Positions 1-6,501 of a DNA stretch of 34,058 bases are shown here, piece after piece; the first letter of the stretch is position 1, and the number at the start of each line of letters is the position of its first letter. The DNA comes from an uncultured Bacteroidota bacterium. Lineage in GTDB: Bacteria > Bacteroidota > Bacteroidia > 2-12-FULL-35-15. Below the pieces are notes generated by a model that did not search any database, was not told where the DNA came from, and saw nothing but the letters and a program-made list of their open reading frames with translations. The stretch is taken from positions 1 to 34,058 of the forward strand of contig CAINDA010000054.1 in NCBI GenBank assembly GCA_903847205.1, written 5' to 3'. The position numbers were made by a program, and so were the translations under genes.

Positions 1-441
1 TAACCACTCAGCACGTTTCATTAACCACTCAGCACGTTTCATTAACCACTCAGCACGTTTCATTAACCACTCAGCACGTTTCATTAACCACTCAGCACGT
101 TTCATTAACCACTCAGCATGTTTCATTAACCACTCAGCATGTTTCATTAACCATTCAGCACGTTTCATTAACCACTCAGCACGTTTCATTAACCACTCAG
201 CATGTTTCATTAACCATTCAGCACGTTTCATTAACCACTCAGCACGTTTCATTAACCACTCAGCACGTTTCATTAACCATTCAGCACGTTTCATTAACCG
301 CTCAGCACGTTTCATTAACCGCTCAGCACGTTTCATTAAGCACTCAGCACGTTTCATTAAGCACTCAGCACGTTTCATTAACCACTCAGCAGGTTTCATT
401 AAGCACTCAGCACGTTTCATTAAGCACTCAGCACGTTTCAT
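1..441. repeat. 21-bp minisatellite, 21 full units, continuing beyond the left edge
   Basis: Twenty-one complete head-to-tail copies of a 21-bp unit that begins TAACCACTCAG and ends CACGTTTCAT, followed by a decayed partial unit from 442. The five leftmost copies are identical. Single-base variants appear to the right: CAC to CAT, CACTC to CATTC, ACCAC to ACCGC, TAACC to TAAGC and CACG to CAGG. The right edge is the most diverged, as expected if unequal crossing-over homogenises the interior. Because the unit is a multiple of three, three of the six frames are open throughout. On the minus strand the unit would read as a heptapeptide M-K-R-A-E-W-L. No ribosome-binding site or gene context supports translation, so I treat it as non-coding. 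Confidence 0.97.
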
Positions 442-473
442 TAACCAGCCGGCATCTGTATGCTCCTATAAAA

Positions 474-506
474 CCGAAAAAACCTGAAGTTTTTAAGCTT
501 CAGGTT
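474..506 (-). terminator. Rho-independent terminator of the fibronectin-III-like gene
   Basis: AACCTGAAG (481-489) pairs with CTTCAGGTT (498-506), a 9-bp stem with an 8-nt loop. Read on the minus strand, the stem is followed at once by a run of six T and then CGGTTTT. It lies 38 bases after the stop codon of the minus-strand gene ending at 544 and separates that gene from the minisatellite. Confidence 0.8.
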
Positions 507-543
507 AATTCCGTAATTTTTACAATTGGTAAACTGCTTTCTT

Positions 544-1188
544 TTATGTAACAATAATAAAGTTATATACCACCCAGGCATTTTCAGGTGTACCATCCGA
601 TACAATTTTAGAACTCCTGAAAGTATATTTAGTACCCGGTGTTAAACCTGCTATTGTTTTTATACCTCCTTTTGTAGCTCTTAATGAAATCCATGTTAGG
701 CCATCGGCACTTAACTGGCCCCATTCGTGAGGGCCTGCATCGGCCGATATAGTTTTTACTGTACCCGATATAGCAGTGTTTTTACTGCCCACATATTTAA
801 TATGTACGCTCGAACCTTTCAGCAGCATGCCTGCACTCTCTATTATTACCTGCGCCTGATCAGGTATAAGCCGTGCCGCTTTTTGAACATCAGCTTTTAA
901 CAGCGTTAAATTATCTTTCACTATTTTTTTTAGTCCGTTTCTATCACTTGCAGTATGGGTAGGCGGATTAAGCGTCATTCCTTTTTCGGCAGTATCTAAT
1001 GCAGTAACATTTGTAAGATAATCAGCCATAGAAACCGACCATGTAACGTTGTTAAAATAAGGATTGCTGTTTGGTGCAGCAGGTAAAATAGAATTATGAA
1101 CTCCGAAAGCGCTGGTAATAAATTCGCTGTTATTAGTACTTGGTTTAAGTACCACAATAATGCTTTTGATAATAGGTGTTGCTGCCAT
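544..1188 (-). CDS. Fibronectin type III-like domain protein of unknown function
   Basis: This 214-residue protein has no signal peptide or membrane segment. The N-terminal two thirds are unrecognised and include a helical stretch with many K and D residues at about 80-110. The last 85 residues resemble a fibronectin-III beta sandwich: a GPHEWGQLSADGLTWISL strand pair, then GLTPGTKYTFR, the usual FN3 strand E-F signature, and a final strand VVYNFIIVT. Similar small proteins with a terminal FN3-like domain are common in Bacteroidota, and no enzymatic function is known to me. It is monocistronic, with a terminator downstream and a promoter plus palindrome upstream shared with the divergent HTH gene, so control by that small regulator is a fair guess. 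The reading frame is intact and the FN3 call is by eye only. Confidence 0.8.
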   Translation of the reverse strand: MAATPIIKSIIVVLKPSTNNSEFITSAFGVHNSILPAAPNSNPYFNNVTWSVSMADYLTNVTALDTAEKGMTLNPPTHTASDRNGLKKIVKDNLTLLKADVQKAARLIPDQAQVIIESAGMLLKGSSVHIKYVGSKNTAISGTVKTISADAGPHEWGQLSADGLTWISLRATKGGIKTIAGLTPGTKYTFRSSKIVSDGTPENAWVVYNFIIVT

Positions 1189-1256
1189 TTTTTATGAGTT
1201 TTTGGTTTAAATTTTATTTGTGTATTGCTGTCACTGTTTTCCAGATAAATGCAGCG

Positions 1257-1284
1257 CAAACGTATAACATCCTTTTCGAATCAA
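1257..1284 (-). promoter_or_regulatory. Candidate Bacteroidota promoter for the fibronectin-III-like gene
   Basis: On the minus strand TACGTTTG (1264 to 1257) matches the -7 consensus TAnnTTTG exactly. A TTG (1284 to 1282) lies 17 bases upstream in the place of the -33 TTTG. The start codon is about 70 bases downstream. The upstream half abuts the palindrome at 1285-1302, so a bound protein there would touch the -33 region. Confidence 0.5.
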
Positions 1285-1302
1285 TTCACCTTTTAAGGTG
1301 AA
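1285..1302. promoter_or_regulatory. Perfect 18-bp palindrome, candidate operator
   Basis: TTCACCTTTTAAGGTGAA consists of two 8-base arms, TTCACCTT and AAGGTGAA, around a TT centre. It sits between two divergent genes, 17 bases before the first ATG of the LuxR-type HTH gene and just upstream of the promoter of the opposite gene. Its size and symmetry suit a dimeric HTH protein. It lacks a following U-run in either direction, so it is not an obvious terminator. Confidence 0.5.
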
Positions 1303-1319
1303 CTTAAAAAATATTTTTT

Positions 1320-1559
1320 ATGCTTCTTGCACAAAAAATAAATATCATGAACAAAGATTATTCAATTAAAAATCCATTTGAAGAGCATCACCAGCCTGTG
1401 CTTGCAATGCTTGTAAGAGGCAAAAACCAGAAACAAATTTCGATCAATCTCGATCGTCCTCTTGAAACGGTGCGATCACAAATAAAAAGAATGCACCAGT
1501 TAGCAGGAGCAAAAACTGTAGAACTTGCTTATCTGGCAGGAAAACATAGATGGATTTGA
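1320..1559 (+). CDS. Stand-alone LuxR/GerE-type helix-turn-helix protein
   Basis: A 79-residue protein that is almost nothing but a LuxR-type DNA-binding domain. LAMLVRGKNQKQIS forms the first helix pair. NLDRPLETVRSQIKRMHQLAG then corresponds to the turn and recognition helix, and ELAYLAGK to the closing helix. There is no receiver or sensor domain. Codon 10 is also ATG (1347) and would give a 70-residue product that still holds the whole HTH. That second start is at least as likely as the first, and neither has a clear Shine-Dalgarno site. It is divergent from the fibronectin-III-like gene with a palindrome in between, which suggests local regulation (inference). The family call is good; its targets are unknown. 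Confidence 0.8.
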   Translation: MLLAQKINIMNKDYSIKNPFEEHHQPVLAMLVRGKNQKQISINLDRPLETVRSQIKRMHQLAGAKTVELAYLAGKHRWI

Positions 1560-1626
1560 AAACATTTTAATTTGCGGGTAGTTTTATCTTTCCTAATTAA
1601 TCAGGGAGCATTTTTATTAGTTTATA

Positions 1627-1657
1627 TTTGCTTTGATTATAATTTGGATAATCTTTG
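1627..1657 (+). promoter_or_regulatory. Candidate promoter reading toward the cassette array
   Basis: TTTG at 1627-1630 is followed 18 bases later by TAATCTTTG (1649-1657). This is one base longer than the canonical TAnnTTTG -7 element of Bacteroidota. It is the best promoter-like sequence I see in the 340-base non-coding stretch before the first cassette and points into the array, where an integron cassette promoter would be expected. No other role is evident. Confidence 0.3.
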
Positions 1658-1728
1658 ATTACTAATTCAAGCCAGAGCCGATTGTTAATTATTTGTAAGC
1701 GATTATAATCGGATGAGTTAATCAGGAA

Positions 1729-1752
1729 ATAGGCGCAGCTGGCTGCGCCTAT
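1729..1752. other. Strong inverted repeat in the gene-free stretch 1560-1898
   Basis: ATAGGCGCAGC (1729-1739) and GCTGCGCCTAT (1742-1752) are perfectly complementary over 11 bases with a 2-base spacer. No T-run follows on either strand, so it is a poor intrinsic terminator. The rest of 1560-1898 holds no plausible gene. The stretch separates the HTH gene from the first cassette boundary and could be a leader or the remains of a recombination site (inference). Confidence 0.6.
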
Positions 1753-1898
1753 CGGCCAAAAACGCCAATATTGCGCAATGAATTATGATTTTATGCCAGC
1801 GAAATCAGAATTATATTTATTTTGCTGAAGAAATAAACACGAGAGTTGCGTATATCGATCAAAAAGCCCAATAATAAGCAAGAAACAATTATCGACAT

Positions 1899-1907
1899 GT
1901 TACCTGC
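1899..1907 (+). other. First cassette boundary (attI-like or right half of a lost attC)
   Basis: GTTACCTGC is the reverse complement of the left end of the first attC-like site (2747-2755). It therefore marks the recombination point at which cassette A joins the flanking DNA. I do not see a folded left arm upstream, so it could be an attI site or the surviving right end of a decayed attC. No integrase gene lies within the 1.9 kb to the left. Confidence 0.6.
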
Positions 1908-1955
1908 AATGCTGGCTGGGCGACCTGCTAACATCAAACTGACGAGACAAAATAA

Positions 1956-2738
1956 ATGACATTAGACAACGCAAAACTTAAACGACTTTTAAAACTTCTT
2001 GACGAGGCAGAGAAGTTAGCGGGACAGTTTTCGGGTGGATACTCAAACAATTTTTTATCTGCACAAGAATTTCATTCAGCACTTAGGGACAGTGTCAACA
2101 AGCTTGAAGCAGGCGACACCGACCAATTGAATGATTTATGGTTGTGGTTTGCTCCCACATGCGACTGGGACGACTTCATTCATAAGGACGGTGAAGATTT
2201 AGCTAACGAAATCCATCCACTTGTGACAGAGTTAAGAAAGTCATTTAAGGTTTACACCCTTGTTGACCTAATAACTGACTACCAAGAAAATGTTGAAAGG
2301 GTAATGACTGCTTTTAAGCAGGAGTTCAAGAGGACAGATTTGTTGACGGCTTACAGACACGACAAAATTTATCCGCAAGTCGGCAGTTTGAAAAAGTATC
2401 ACATCAAACGTTATGCATTTCATGGAATAGGTTTAGCGGTTGACTTTGAGGACAACACATCAGTAGATTTTGATTTTGCATTTCTTCCAGAGCAACGCCA
2501 TGACGGTTTTGATTTATGGCGACTTGGTGAGTTTGTATCTTCCCGACCAGACAAATACAAAAAGTATCTTGACAAGAAAAAACTTGAAGAAGATTTTAGT
2601 AAGTTAGTCGACCGAGGGATAATTGTAAATCCTGACTGCGAGCCATCAACAACGTTATACTTCTTTCATTCTTCATTGACAAAATCTAAATCGACAGACA
2701 ATAAAACAGAAAAAAAGTGGTGGGAAATATGGAAATAG
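1956..2738 (+). CDS. Cassette A: hypothetical protein, possibly DUF6896-like C-terminal half
   Basis: A soluble 260-residue protein without signal peptide or membrane span. The N-terminal half (about 1-130) is helical and acidic. The C-terminal half contains YAFHGIGLAVDFED, SVDFDFAF and GFDLWRLGEF, which recall the FHGIG / D-F-D-F / GFDxWRL pattern of DUF6896. That assignment is from memory and tentative. The tail KWWEIWK is a basic-aromatic end. The stop codon is 8 bases before the attC-like site and the start is 57 bases after the cassette boundary, the compact layout of an integron cassette. Asp is coded mostly by GAC (about 20 GAC to 7 GAT by hand count), whereas thrS and other core genes here clearly prefer GAT, which suggests a different origin. 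Function unknown. Confidence 0.8.
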   Translation: MTLDNAKLKRLLKLLDEAEKLAGQFSGGYSNNFLSAQEFHSALRDSVNKLEAGDTDQLNDLWLWFAPTCDWDDFIHKDGEDLANEIHPLVTELRKSFKVYTLVDLITDYQENVERVMTAFKQEFKRTDLLTAYRHDKIYPQVGSLKKYHIKRYAFHGIGLAVDFEDNTSVDFDFAFLPEQRHDGFDLWRLGEFVSSRPDKYKKYLDKKKLEEDFSKLVDRGIIVNPDCEPSTTLYFFHSSLTKSKSTDNKTEKKWWEIWK

Positions 2739-2746
2739 AAAGCACA

Positions 2747-2882
2747 GCAGGTAACAGCACCTACAAGAAATTGGCGGTTCAGTGGTTAAATGAAGCTTTG
2801 TGCTTCGTATCAAGTTCAGTGCTGGTAGACAGTTTTCGTCTCCGAAATCGCCAACTTCTTGTAGCTGCGGACCGTTAGGCAC
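2747..2882 (+). repeat. attC-like site 1 (long type, about 135 bp)
   Basis: The left end GCAGGTAAC (2747-2755) matches the start of cassette A. The right end GTTAGGCAC (2874-2882) is a perfect GTTRRRY core and matches the end of cassette B. Inside, CTACAAGAAATTGGCG (2761-2776) pairs with CGCCAACTTCTTGTAG (2849-2864) at 15 of 16 positions. The stem is capped by a variable loop of about 70 bases. Confidence 0.85.
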
Positions 2883-2985
2883 AAGGCAATTAAAAAAACA
2901 GAACGAAAAGAACTTTCCGTTCGACATTATAATTTCGACAGACAGAATTTTTGAATTATATTTTAATAATTTTTTATTTCAAAAA

Positions 2986-3462
2986 ATGAAATATCAGCTT
3001 TTAATTATTATGTTTTTGACATTTTTAACTCTTGACATTTATGGTTTAGCTTTGCAGGACAGTGTTTCCGTATCCCAAAATTCAAATAACCCATTAGTTG
3101 GGACTTATAAATCTCATCATTTAACATCATTTTTAAAATCTGAAACAATTATTGATAGCAAAAAAGATAGTATAGTTTCCGAAATCACTTTTAATTCAGA
3201 TTCAACTTTTATTAAAATAACTAATGGAAAAATTTATAAAGGTAAGTATACATTAACTAAACATCATCTCCACTTTTATCTCTGTCCCAAATCTGAAAAG
3301 TGTGAATGTGCCTTTTATATAAGAGTTCCCACAATAGCATCCGACCTCTATCCAGGTATAGATAATTGTGATTTAATCTACCCAGAAGATATGTTAGTAA
3401 GAAATAAAAAAGGGCAAGAATTTATTACTACAGTTTATGTTAATTATACAAAGGTTAAATGA
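2986..3462 (+). CDS. Cassette B: small secreted protein of unknown function
   Basis: 158 residues from the ATG at 2986. The frame stays open upstream to 2800, but that extension would lie inside attC-like site 1, so I reject it. Residues 1-25 form a signal peptide with a hydrophobic core LLIIMFLTFLTL. The mature part contains NPLVGTYKSHH and later FNSDSTFIKITNGKIYKGKYTL, the look of the small lipocalin-like beta proteins of Bacteroidota in which a 'G-x-Y' strand and an 'F-x-x-D-x-T-F' strand recur. A Cys cluster, LCPKSEKCECAF, sits near residue 105. I cannot name the family. It is the only gene in its cassette, and 120 non-coding bases separate its stop from the next site. Confidence 0.75.
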   Translation: MKYQLLIIMFLTFLTLDIYGLALQDSVSVSQNSNNPLVGTYKSHHLTSFLKSETIIDSKKDSIVSEITFNSDSTFIKITNGKIYKGKYTLTKHHLHFYLCPKSEKCECAFYIRVPTIASDLYPGIDNCDLIYPEDMLVRNKKGQEFITTVYVNYTKVK

Positions 3463-3580
3463 CGCGGACTGTAGGGTGTCACGACCGCAGGGTTTTTAAA
3501 ACTTTACATTACGACCAGCGTGTATGAGGCCTGTCGGTGTCACGACCACAAGGGAATATGAGTGGAGTAAAAGAATGCCC
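3463..3580 (+). other. Non-coding tail of cassette B with a duplicated motif
   Basis: No ORF of note. GGTGTCACGACC occurs twice, near 3474 and 3537, each followed by CxxxAGGG-like sequence, so the tail appears to contain an internal duplication of about 60 bases. No promoter or terminator is convincing. Confidence 0.5.
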
Positions 3581-3666
3581 TGTGCCTAACATAAAATATG
3601 CTATACCTTTGCCGAAACGCTCAAAAAGGCCAATGCGCGGCATCGCCTATTTGGTCGTTATCAGCA
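3581..3666 (+). repeat. attC-like site 2 (short type, about 85 bp)
   Basis: The left end TGTGCCTAAC (3581-3590) contains GCCTAAC, an exact RYYYAAC box, and matches the start of cassette B over 10 bases. The right end GTTATCAGCA (3657-3666) matches the end of cassette C. The left arm continues ATAAAATATGCTATACC, shared with sites 4 and 5. The right arm GGCATCGCCTATTTGG pairs with it imperfectly. Confidence 0.85.
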
Positions 3667-3691
3667 ATTATAAGACCTGAACTCGCAACGA

Positions 3692-4213
3692 ATGAACGAC
3701 ATTAGACAAGAAGAATTTACATTAGGAAACCACGGAATCTGCTTAACACATTTTTCTGACATTGACTTCACGAAAGAAACTGATGAAGACTTTTTGAATA
3801 TGTTCTTAAAGACAAAATTCTTTTCATACGACTGTTTACCGAAAGTAGTTAAGACAAACACAGACCTAACCAAAAATTATTTACGACCTGCATTTGACGA
3901 AAACAAAATATTTGCTTCCGACTTTAAGACCTTTGACAAATTGAATCTTGTCAACTTCTTTTACGACTTTACGAATGACAAGAATATGGGCGAAGAATTC
4001 GGAAATGAAATAAGACAGTTATGGAAAAGTTTAAGCAGTATATTAGTAGCCGAAAACTCCGACAAGTATTTTTTACTTGACAAAGAATGGTTTGACAAAG
4101 GAGATATAAAATTGAACGACCCCGAAGGTTGGGTTTACACATATTATCTTTTGCTAATTTGGTTTGACACAGAAAACAATAAACTAACAGTTTGTACTTG
4201 GTGGTACGACTGA
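3692..4213 (+). CDS. Cassette C: hypothetical cytosolic protein
   Basis: A 173-residue acidic protein without signal peptide or transmembrane segment, rich in F, D, K and W. It ends GWVYTYYLLLIWFDTENNKLTVCTWWYD, an amphipathic beta-like C-terminus. I recognise no domain. The start lies 35 bases after the cassette boundary and the stop 15 bases before the next attC-like site, a tight fit typical of cassette genes. Asp is largely encoded by GAC here too. No promoter is visible within the cassette, so expression would depend on read-through from the left (inference). A role in defence or toxin-antitoxin function cannot be shown from sequence alone. Confidence 0.72.
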   Translation: MNDIRQEEFTLGNHGICLTHFSDIDFTKETDEDFLNMFLKTKFFSYDCLPKVVKTNTDLTKNYLRPAFDENKIFASDFKTFDKLNLVNFFYDFTNDKNMGEEFGNEIRQLWKSLSSILVAENSDKYFLLDKEWFDKGDIKLNDPEGWVYTYYLLLIWFDTENNKLTVCTWWYD

Positions 4214-4228
4214 CGAAAAACGAATAAC

Positions 4229-4382
4229 TGCTGATAACATAAGATTTATGAAATAAAAAAAGGGGGGGCGACCTGCCAGTATGAAGTTTCAAGCATTTAA
4301 TTACGCTTGTCGCGGGGCGAAAGAGACGAGCTTTTAATCCCCCCTTTTTTTTACTTCATAAATCTTTCAAACGTTGTGCGCA
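4229..4382 (+). repeat. attC-like site 3 (long type, about 154 bp)
   Basis: The left end TGCTGATAAC (4229-4238) matches the start of cassette C over 10 bases. The right end GTTGTGCGCA (4373-4382) matches the end of cassette D over 10 bases. The arms AAGATTTATGAAAT...A7-G7 (from 4241) and C6-T8-ACTTCATAAATCTT (to about 4366) pair into a long stem with a loop of about 70 bases. The homopolymer G and C runs in the stem are unusual and prone to sequencing error. Confidence 0.82.
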
Positions 4383-4436
4383 AGTTTATTAAATCGAAAT
4401 CTGTGGACTTCGACTTTTTTATAAAATATTTTTTGA

Positions 4437-4604
4437 AATACGACCGTTATTTATTTTACGAATTAAGTGTTACGACCATTATTAAAAGGACTTTTAGACT
4501 GAAACGTTCAACTTTAGAAAAAAATGTTTTTACAAAATACGACCGTTGGGTTTTTACGAACTATGCGTGACTACCCATGCTTAAAGGGTACTTCAAAGCA
4601 ATTT
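4437..4604 (+). repeat. Upstream pair of about 98-bp imperfect repeats in cassette D
   Basis: Two diverged direct copies begin AAATACGACCGTT at about 4437 and 4535. Each continues with a TTTTACGAA-like block, then (T)GTTACGACCAT or GTGACTACCCAT, then a TTAAAAGGACTT-like block. Two more copies lie on the other side of the ORF (4979-5141). The second copy overlaps the 5' end of the cassette D reading frame. Confidence 0.7.
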
Positions 4605-4943
4605 GTAAATTTTAAGAGGTGGACAATTTTTTTTCTTATTTGTTTTTCTTGCATTTTGACATTTCAATCTTGCATTATTTATAATTCAACAAAAAGACAA
4701 GACAGCAATATTTGTTCACGACACAAGTCAAAAATGACAAAGACGATTGTTGGAACTCGGTTCGGAAAGACGCGAGGGGGAAATGCAAGCTTTCCAAATG
4801 CTAAAGCGAGAAGAAATATGGGATGCGTTGTTTCAATTTGGCCAATAAGAAGACTGGCTATTATTTATCATTGCACCAAGTGCGACAGTTTACAAAGGGA
4901 ATTTAAAAAGACAGCCAAAGCAAATCCTGAATTTCAAAAGTAA
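4524..4943 (+). CDS. Cassette D: small lipoprotein-like protein with a Cys/His pattern
   Basis: The ORF is 139 codons from the ATG at 4524. The ATG at 4563 (codon 14) would give 126 residues. Both starts fall inside a repeat copy, so the true start is uncertain. A hydrophobic segment FFLICFSCILTFQSC ends in a lipobox-like Cys, suggesting export and lipidation. The mature part has C-x-x-H (CSRH), then KMTKTIVGTRFGK, PNAKARRNMGCVVS and finally YHCTKCDS. This Cys/His spacing suggests a small metal-binding fold, and I recall similar unnamed Bacteroidota proteins with CxxH...GC...YxCxxC. It is the only plausible gene of its cassette. It starts about 150 bases after the boundary and ends 244 bases before the next site, unusually slack because repeats fill both flanks. 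Confidence 0.65.
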   Translation: MFLQNTTVGFLRTMRDYPCLKGTSKQFVNFKRWTIFFLICFSCILTFQSCIIYNSTKRQDSNICSRHKSKMTKTIVGTRFGKTRGGNASFPNAKARRNMGCVVSIWPIRRLAIIYHCTKCDSLQREFKKTAKANPEFQK

Positions 4944-4978
4944 GGTAAAAGAAACTAACTTGAGAACAAACTATTTAA

Positions 4979-5141
4979 AAAATACGACCGTTGTGTTTTA
5001 TGAACTACCTGTAACGACCTTTATTTAAAGAACTTTGGGACTATTGGGTTTAACTTAAAATAAAATGTTAAAAAAATACGACTAATGTGTTTTTACGAAT
5101 TATGTGTAACGACCATTGCTTAAAGGACTTTTAGACCGTTG
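4979..5141 (+). repeat. Downstream pair of about 95-bp imperfect repeats in cassette D
   Basis: Copies begin AAATACGACCGTTGTG at about 4979 and AAATACGACTAATGTG at about 5074. Both are followed by TGTAACGACC and by TTAAAGGACTTTTAGAC-like sequence, matching the pair upstream of the ORF. The remainder of 4944-5186 shows no gene. Confidence 0.7.
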
Positions 5142-5186
5142 TATTGGGACTTTTCTCGAATTTGTAATTCGACTGAAAAGTAAACA

Positions 5187-5270
5187 TGCGCACAACATAA
5201 AATATGCTATACCTTTGCCAACACGCTCAAAAGCCAAATGCACGGTATCGCATATTTAGCCGTTGGTGGC
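5187..5270 (+). repeat. attC-like site 4 (short type, about 84 bp)
   Basis: The left end TGCGCACAAC (5187-5196) matches the start of cassette D over 10 bases. The right end GTTGGTGGC (5262-5270) matches the end of cassette E at 8 of 9 bases. AAATATGCTATACC on the left pairs with GGTATCGCATATTT on the right at all but one position. The loop contains ACGCTCAAAAGCCAAATG, closely like sites 2 and 5. Confidence 0.87.
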
Positions 5271-5299
5271 AACTGTAAAAATGCAAACTTCACGACAAA

Positions 5300-6202
5300 A
5301 TGGGAATATTCGACTTTTTTAAAACACCACCACCACCATCATTTGAATTGCAAGTAGAAAAAATTGAAGGCCTTTCAATCGTGGAAAATAGCAATTCTCG
5401 GATTGTTGAATTTTCAAACTTAATAACAAAGGAGAGTATAAAATCGCTTTTGGCTCTGCTTCGCGAAAACAAAATTGCCTTTTCATTTCATGATAGTTTG
5501 TACCCATCAGCAAGCGACCCTGGTGCATATATTGATTATTCTCAGGAACAGAATTCTTCTGAAAACACTTGGAGTATGACGTTAGGAAATCATGGGTGGT
5601 CAGGAGGAATTTACACTATTGAGGAAAAAAATATTGTTATTCAAATTAACAATTTAGTCAGAAATAGTTTATTAAATTCTATCCGAATTGACAACGTAAA
5701 AATATTTTCGCACTACGACAAACAAAATATTGACTTTAATAGAAATCAAAACGCCTTGATTTATGGAATTCATTCAGACATAATTAAAATTGATTCAAAT
5801 TATTTAATTTTCGGTTTGTTCTCAAGTGATAATTATAGCCCTTATAACATTTTCAAATTGACAAAAGAAAAATTATTCATTGATAAAAGAGCGACTTGGC
5901 ATTCTCAAAGACATACTCAAAAAGGGTACATATTTGAAGGGGAAGCAATGTTTAGAGACAAGTTTGAAATCGCAAAACAATTATTGCTAGAAATACCTTT
6001 AGAGCTGGTAACAAAAAAATGGAATGGTTTTTATACAACAGGAAACAAAAATGAAGACCAATTAATTTTAGAGTTCGAGAACTTAGAATTTCATAAGACA
6101 ATTTCAATTGATAGTTATGAAATTGAAACAGAAAATCTACCATTAGAAATAAAAAATTACCGACAGACAATTGAAAAAATTGTAAGAAAATTAAACGACT
6201 AG
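5300..6202 (+). CDS. Cassette E: 300-residue hypothetical protein
   Basis: This soluble protein begins MGIFDFFKTPPPPS, a start like that of many small cytosolic Bacteroidota proteins. No signal peptide or membrane helix is present. A mid-section WSMTLGNHGWSGGIY (about 93-107) is rich in Gly and aromatics. It is followed by alternating beta-like segments, and the C-terminal 90 residues are helical with many E, K and L. I know no family for it. It fills its cassette tightly: the start is 38 bases after the boundary and the stop 10 bases before the next attC-like site. The frame is clean and 300 codons long, so it is a real gene. Asp codons are mixed GAC and GAT. Confidence 0.8.
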   Translation: MGIFDFFKTPPPPSFELQVEKIEGLSIVENSNSRIVEFSNLITKESIKSLLALLRENKIAFSFHDSLYPSASDPGAYIDYSQEQNSSENTWSMTLGNHGWSGGIYTIEEKNIVIQINNLVRNSLLNSIRIDNVKIFSHYDKQNIDFNRNQNALIYGIHSDIIKIDSNYLIFGLFSSDNYSPYNIFKLTKEKLFIDKRATWHSQRHTQKGYIFEGEAMFRDKFEIAKQLLLEIPLELVTKKWNGFYTTGNKNEDQLILEFENLEFHKTISIDSYEIETENLPLEIKNYRQTIEKIVRKLND

Positions 6203-6212
6203 AAAAACAGCA

Positions 6213-6295
6213 GCCACAAACACAAAATATGCTATACCTTAGCCAACCGCTCAAAAGTCATGCGCACGGTATCGCATATTTGCCTGTTAGCAGTG
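6213..6295 (+). repeat. attC-like site 5 (short type, about 83 bp)
   Basis: The left end GCCACAAAC (6213-6221) matches the start of cassette E with one mismatch. The right end GTTAGCAGTG (6286-6295) matches the end of cassette F with one mismatch. The internal arms AAATATGCTATACC and GGTATCGCATATTT are identical to those of site 4, and the loop again carries CGCTCAAAAG. Confidence 0.85.
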
Positions 6296-6312
6296 ATTTT
6301 TAAAATACGACT

Positions 6313-6501
6313 GTGCTAAAAAAAACATTCATAGAAGTTTTGAAAAATTACACAAACAATAACGGTCTGACAAATGAATTATGGACAGAAATTGAGAGAA
6401 ATTATACAATGAACAAGATATTCAAAACAAATTCGTTTTATGACAAGTTTGAAGAGCTAAATCGGATGAATATTCTAAATGAAATAAAATATTTATCCTG
6501 A
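6313..6501 (+). CDS. Cassette F, first ORF: short protein like the N-terminus of an HD-family hydrolase
   Basis: 62 codons from a GTG start only 27 bases after the cassette boundary. The first 30 residues, MLKKTFIEVLKNYTNNNG and LTNELWTEIERNYT, resemble the N-terminus of predicted HD-superfamily metal-dependent phosphohydrolases (COG4339). Those continue with a YHTLxHL motif that is absent here. The product may therefore be a truncated or rewritten remnant, or the resemblance may be chance. Its stop codon TGA overlaps the ATG of the next ORF by one base (TGATG), the arrangement of translationally coupled pairs. An alternative is a small two-gene toxin-antitoxin-like unit, common in cassettes, but I see no known toxin or antitoxin motif. 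Confidence 0.5.
   Translation: MLKKTFIEVLKNYTNNNGLTNELWTEIERNYTMNKIFKTNSFYDKFEELNRMNILNEIKYLS

Noticed and set aside
1-441. CRISPR array
   Set aside because: The copies are contiguous 21-bp units with no unique spacers and no cas genes are present, so it is a tandem repeat.
1-441. Minus-strand coding repeat protein (heptapeptide M-K-R-A-E-W-L units)
   Set aside because: Open frames are automatic for a 21-bp unit lacking stops. No ribosome-binding site precedes the first ATG, and most variants change the amino acid.
2800-2985. N-terminal extension of the cassette B gene from 2800
   Set aside because: The extension lies across attC-like site 1 and would put 62 non-hydrophobic residues before a clear signal peptide beginning at 2986.
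4307-4570. 87-codon ORF across attC-like site 3
   Set aside because: It starts inside the recombination site, crosses the cassette boundary and has low-complexity sequence.
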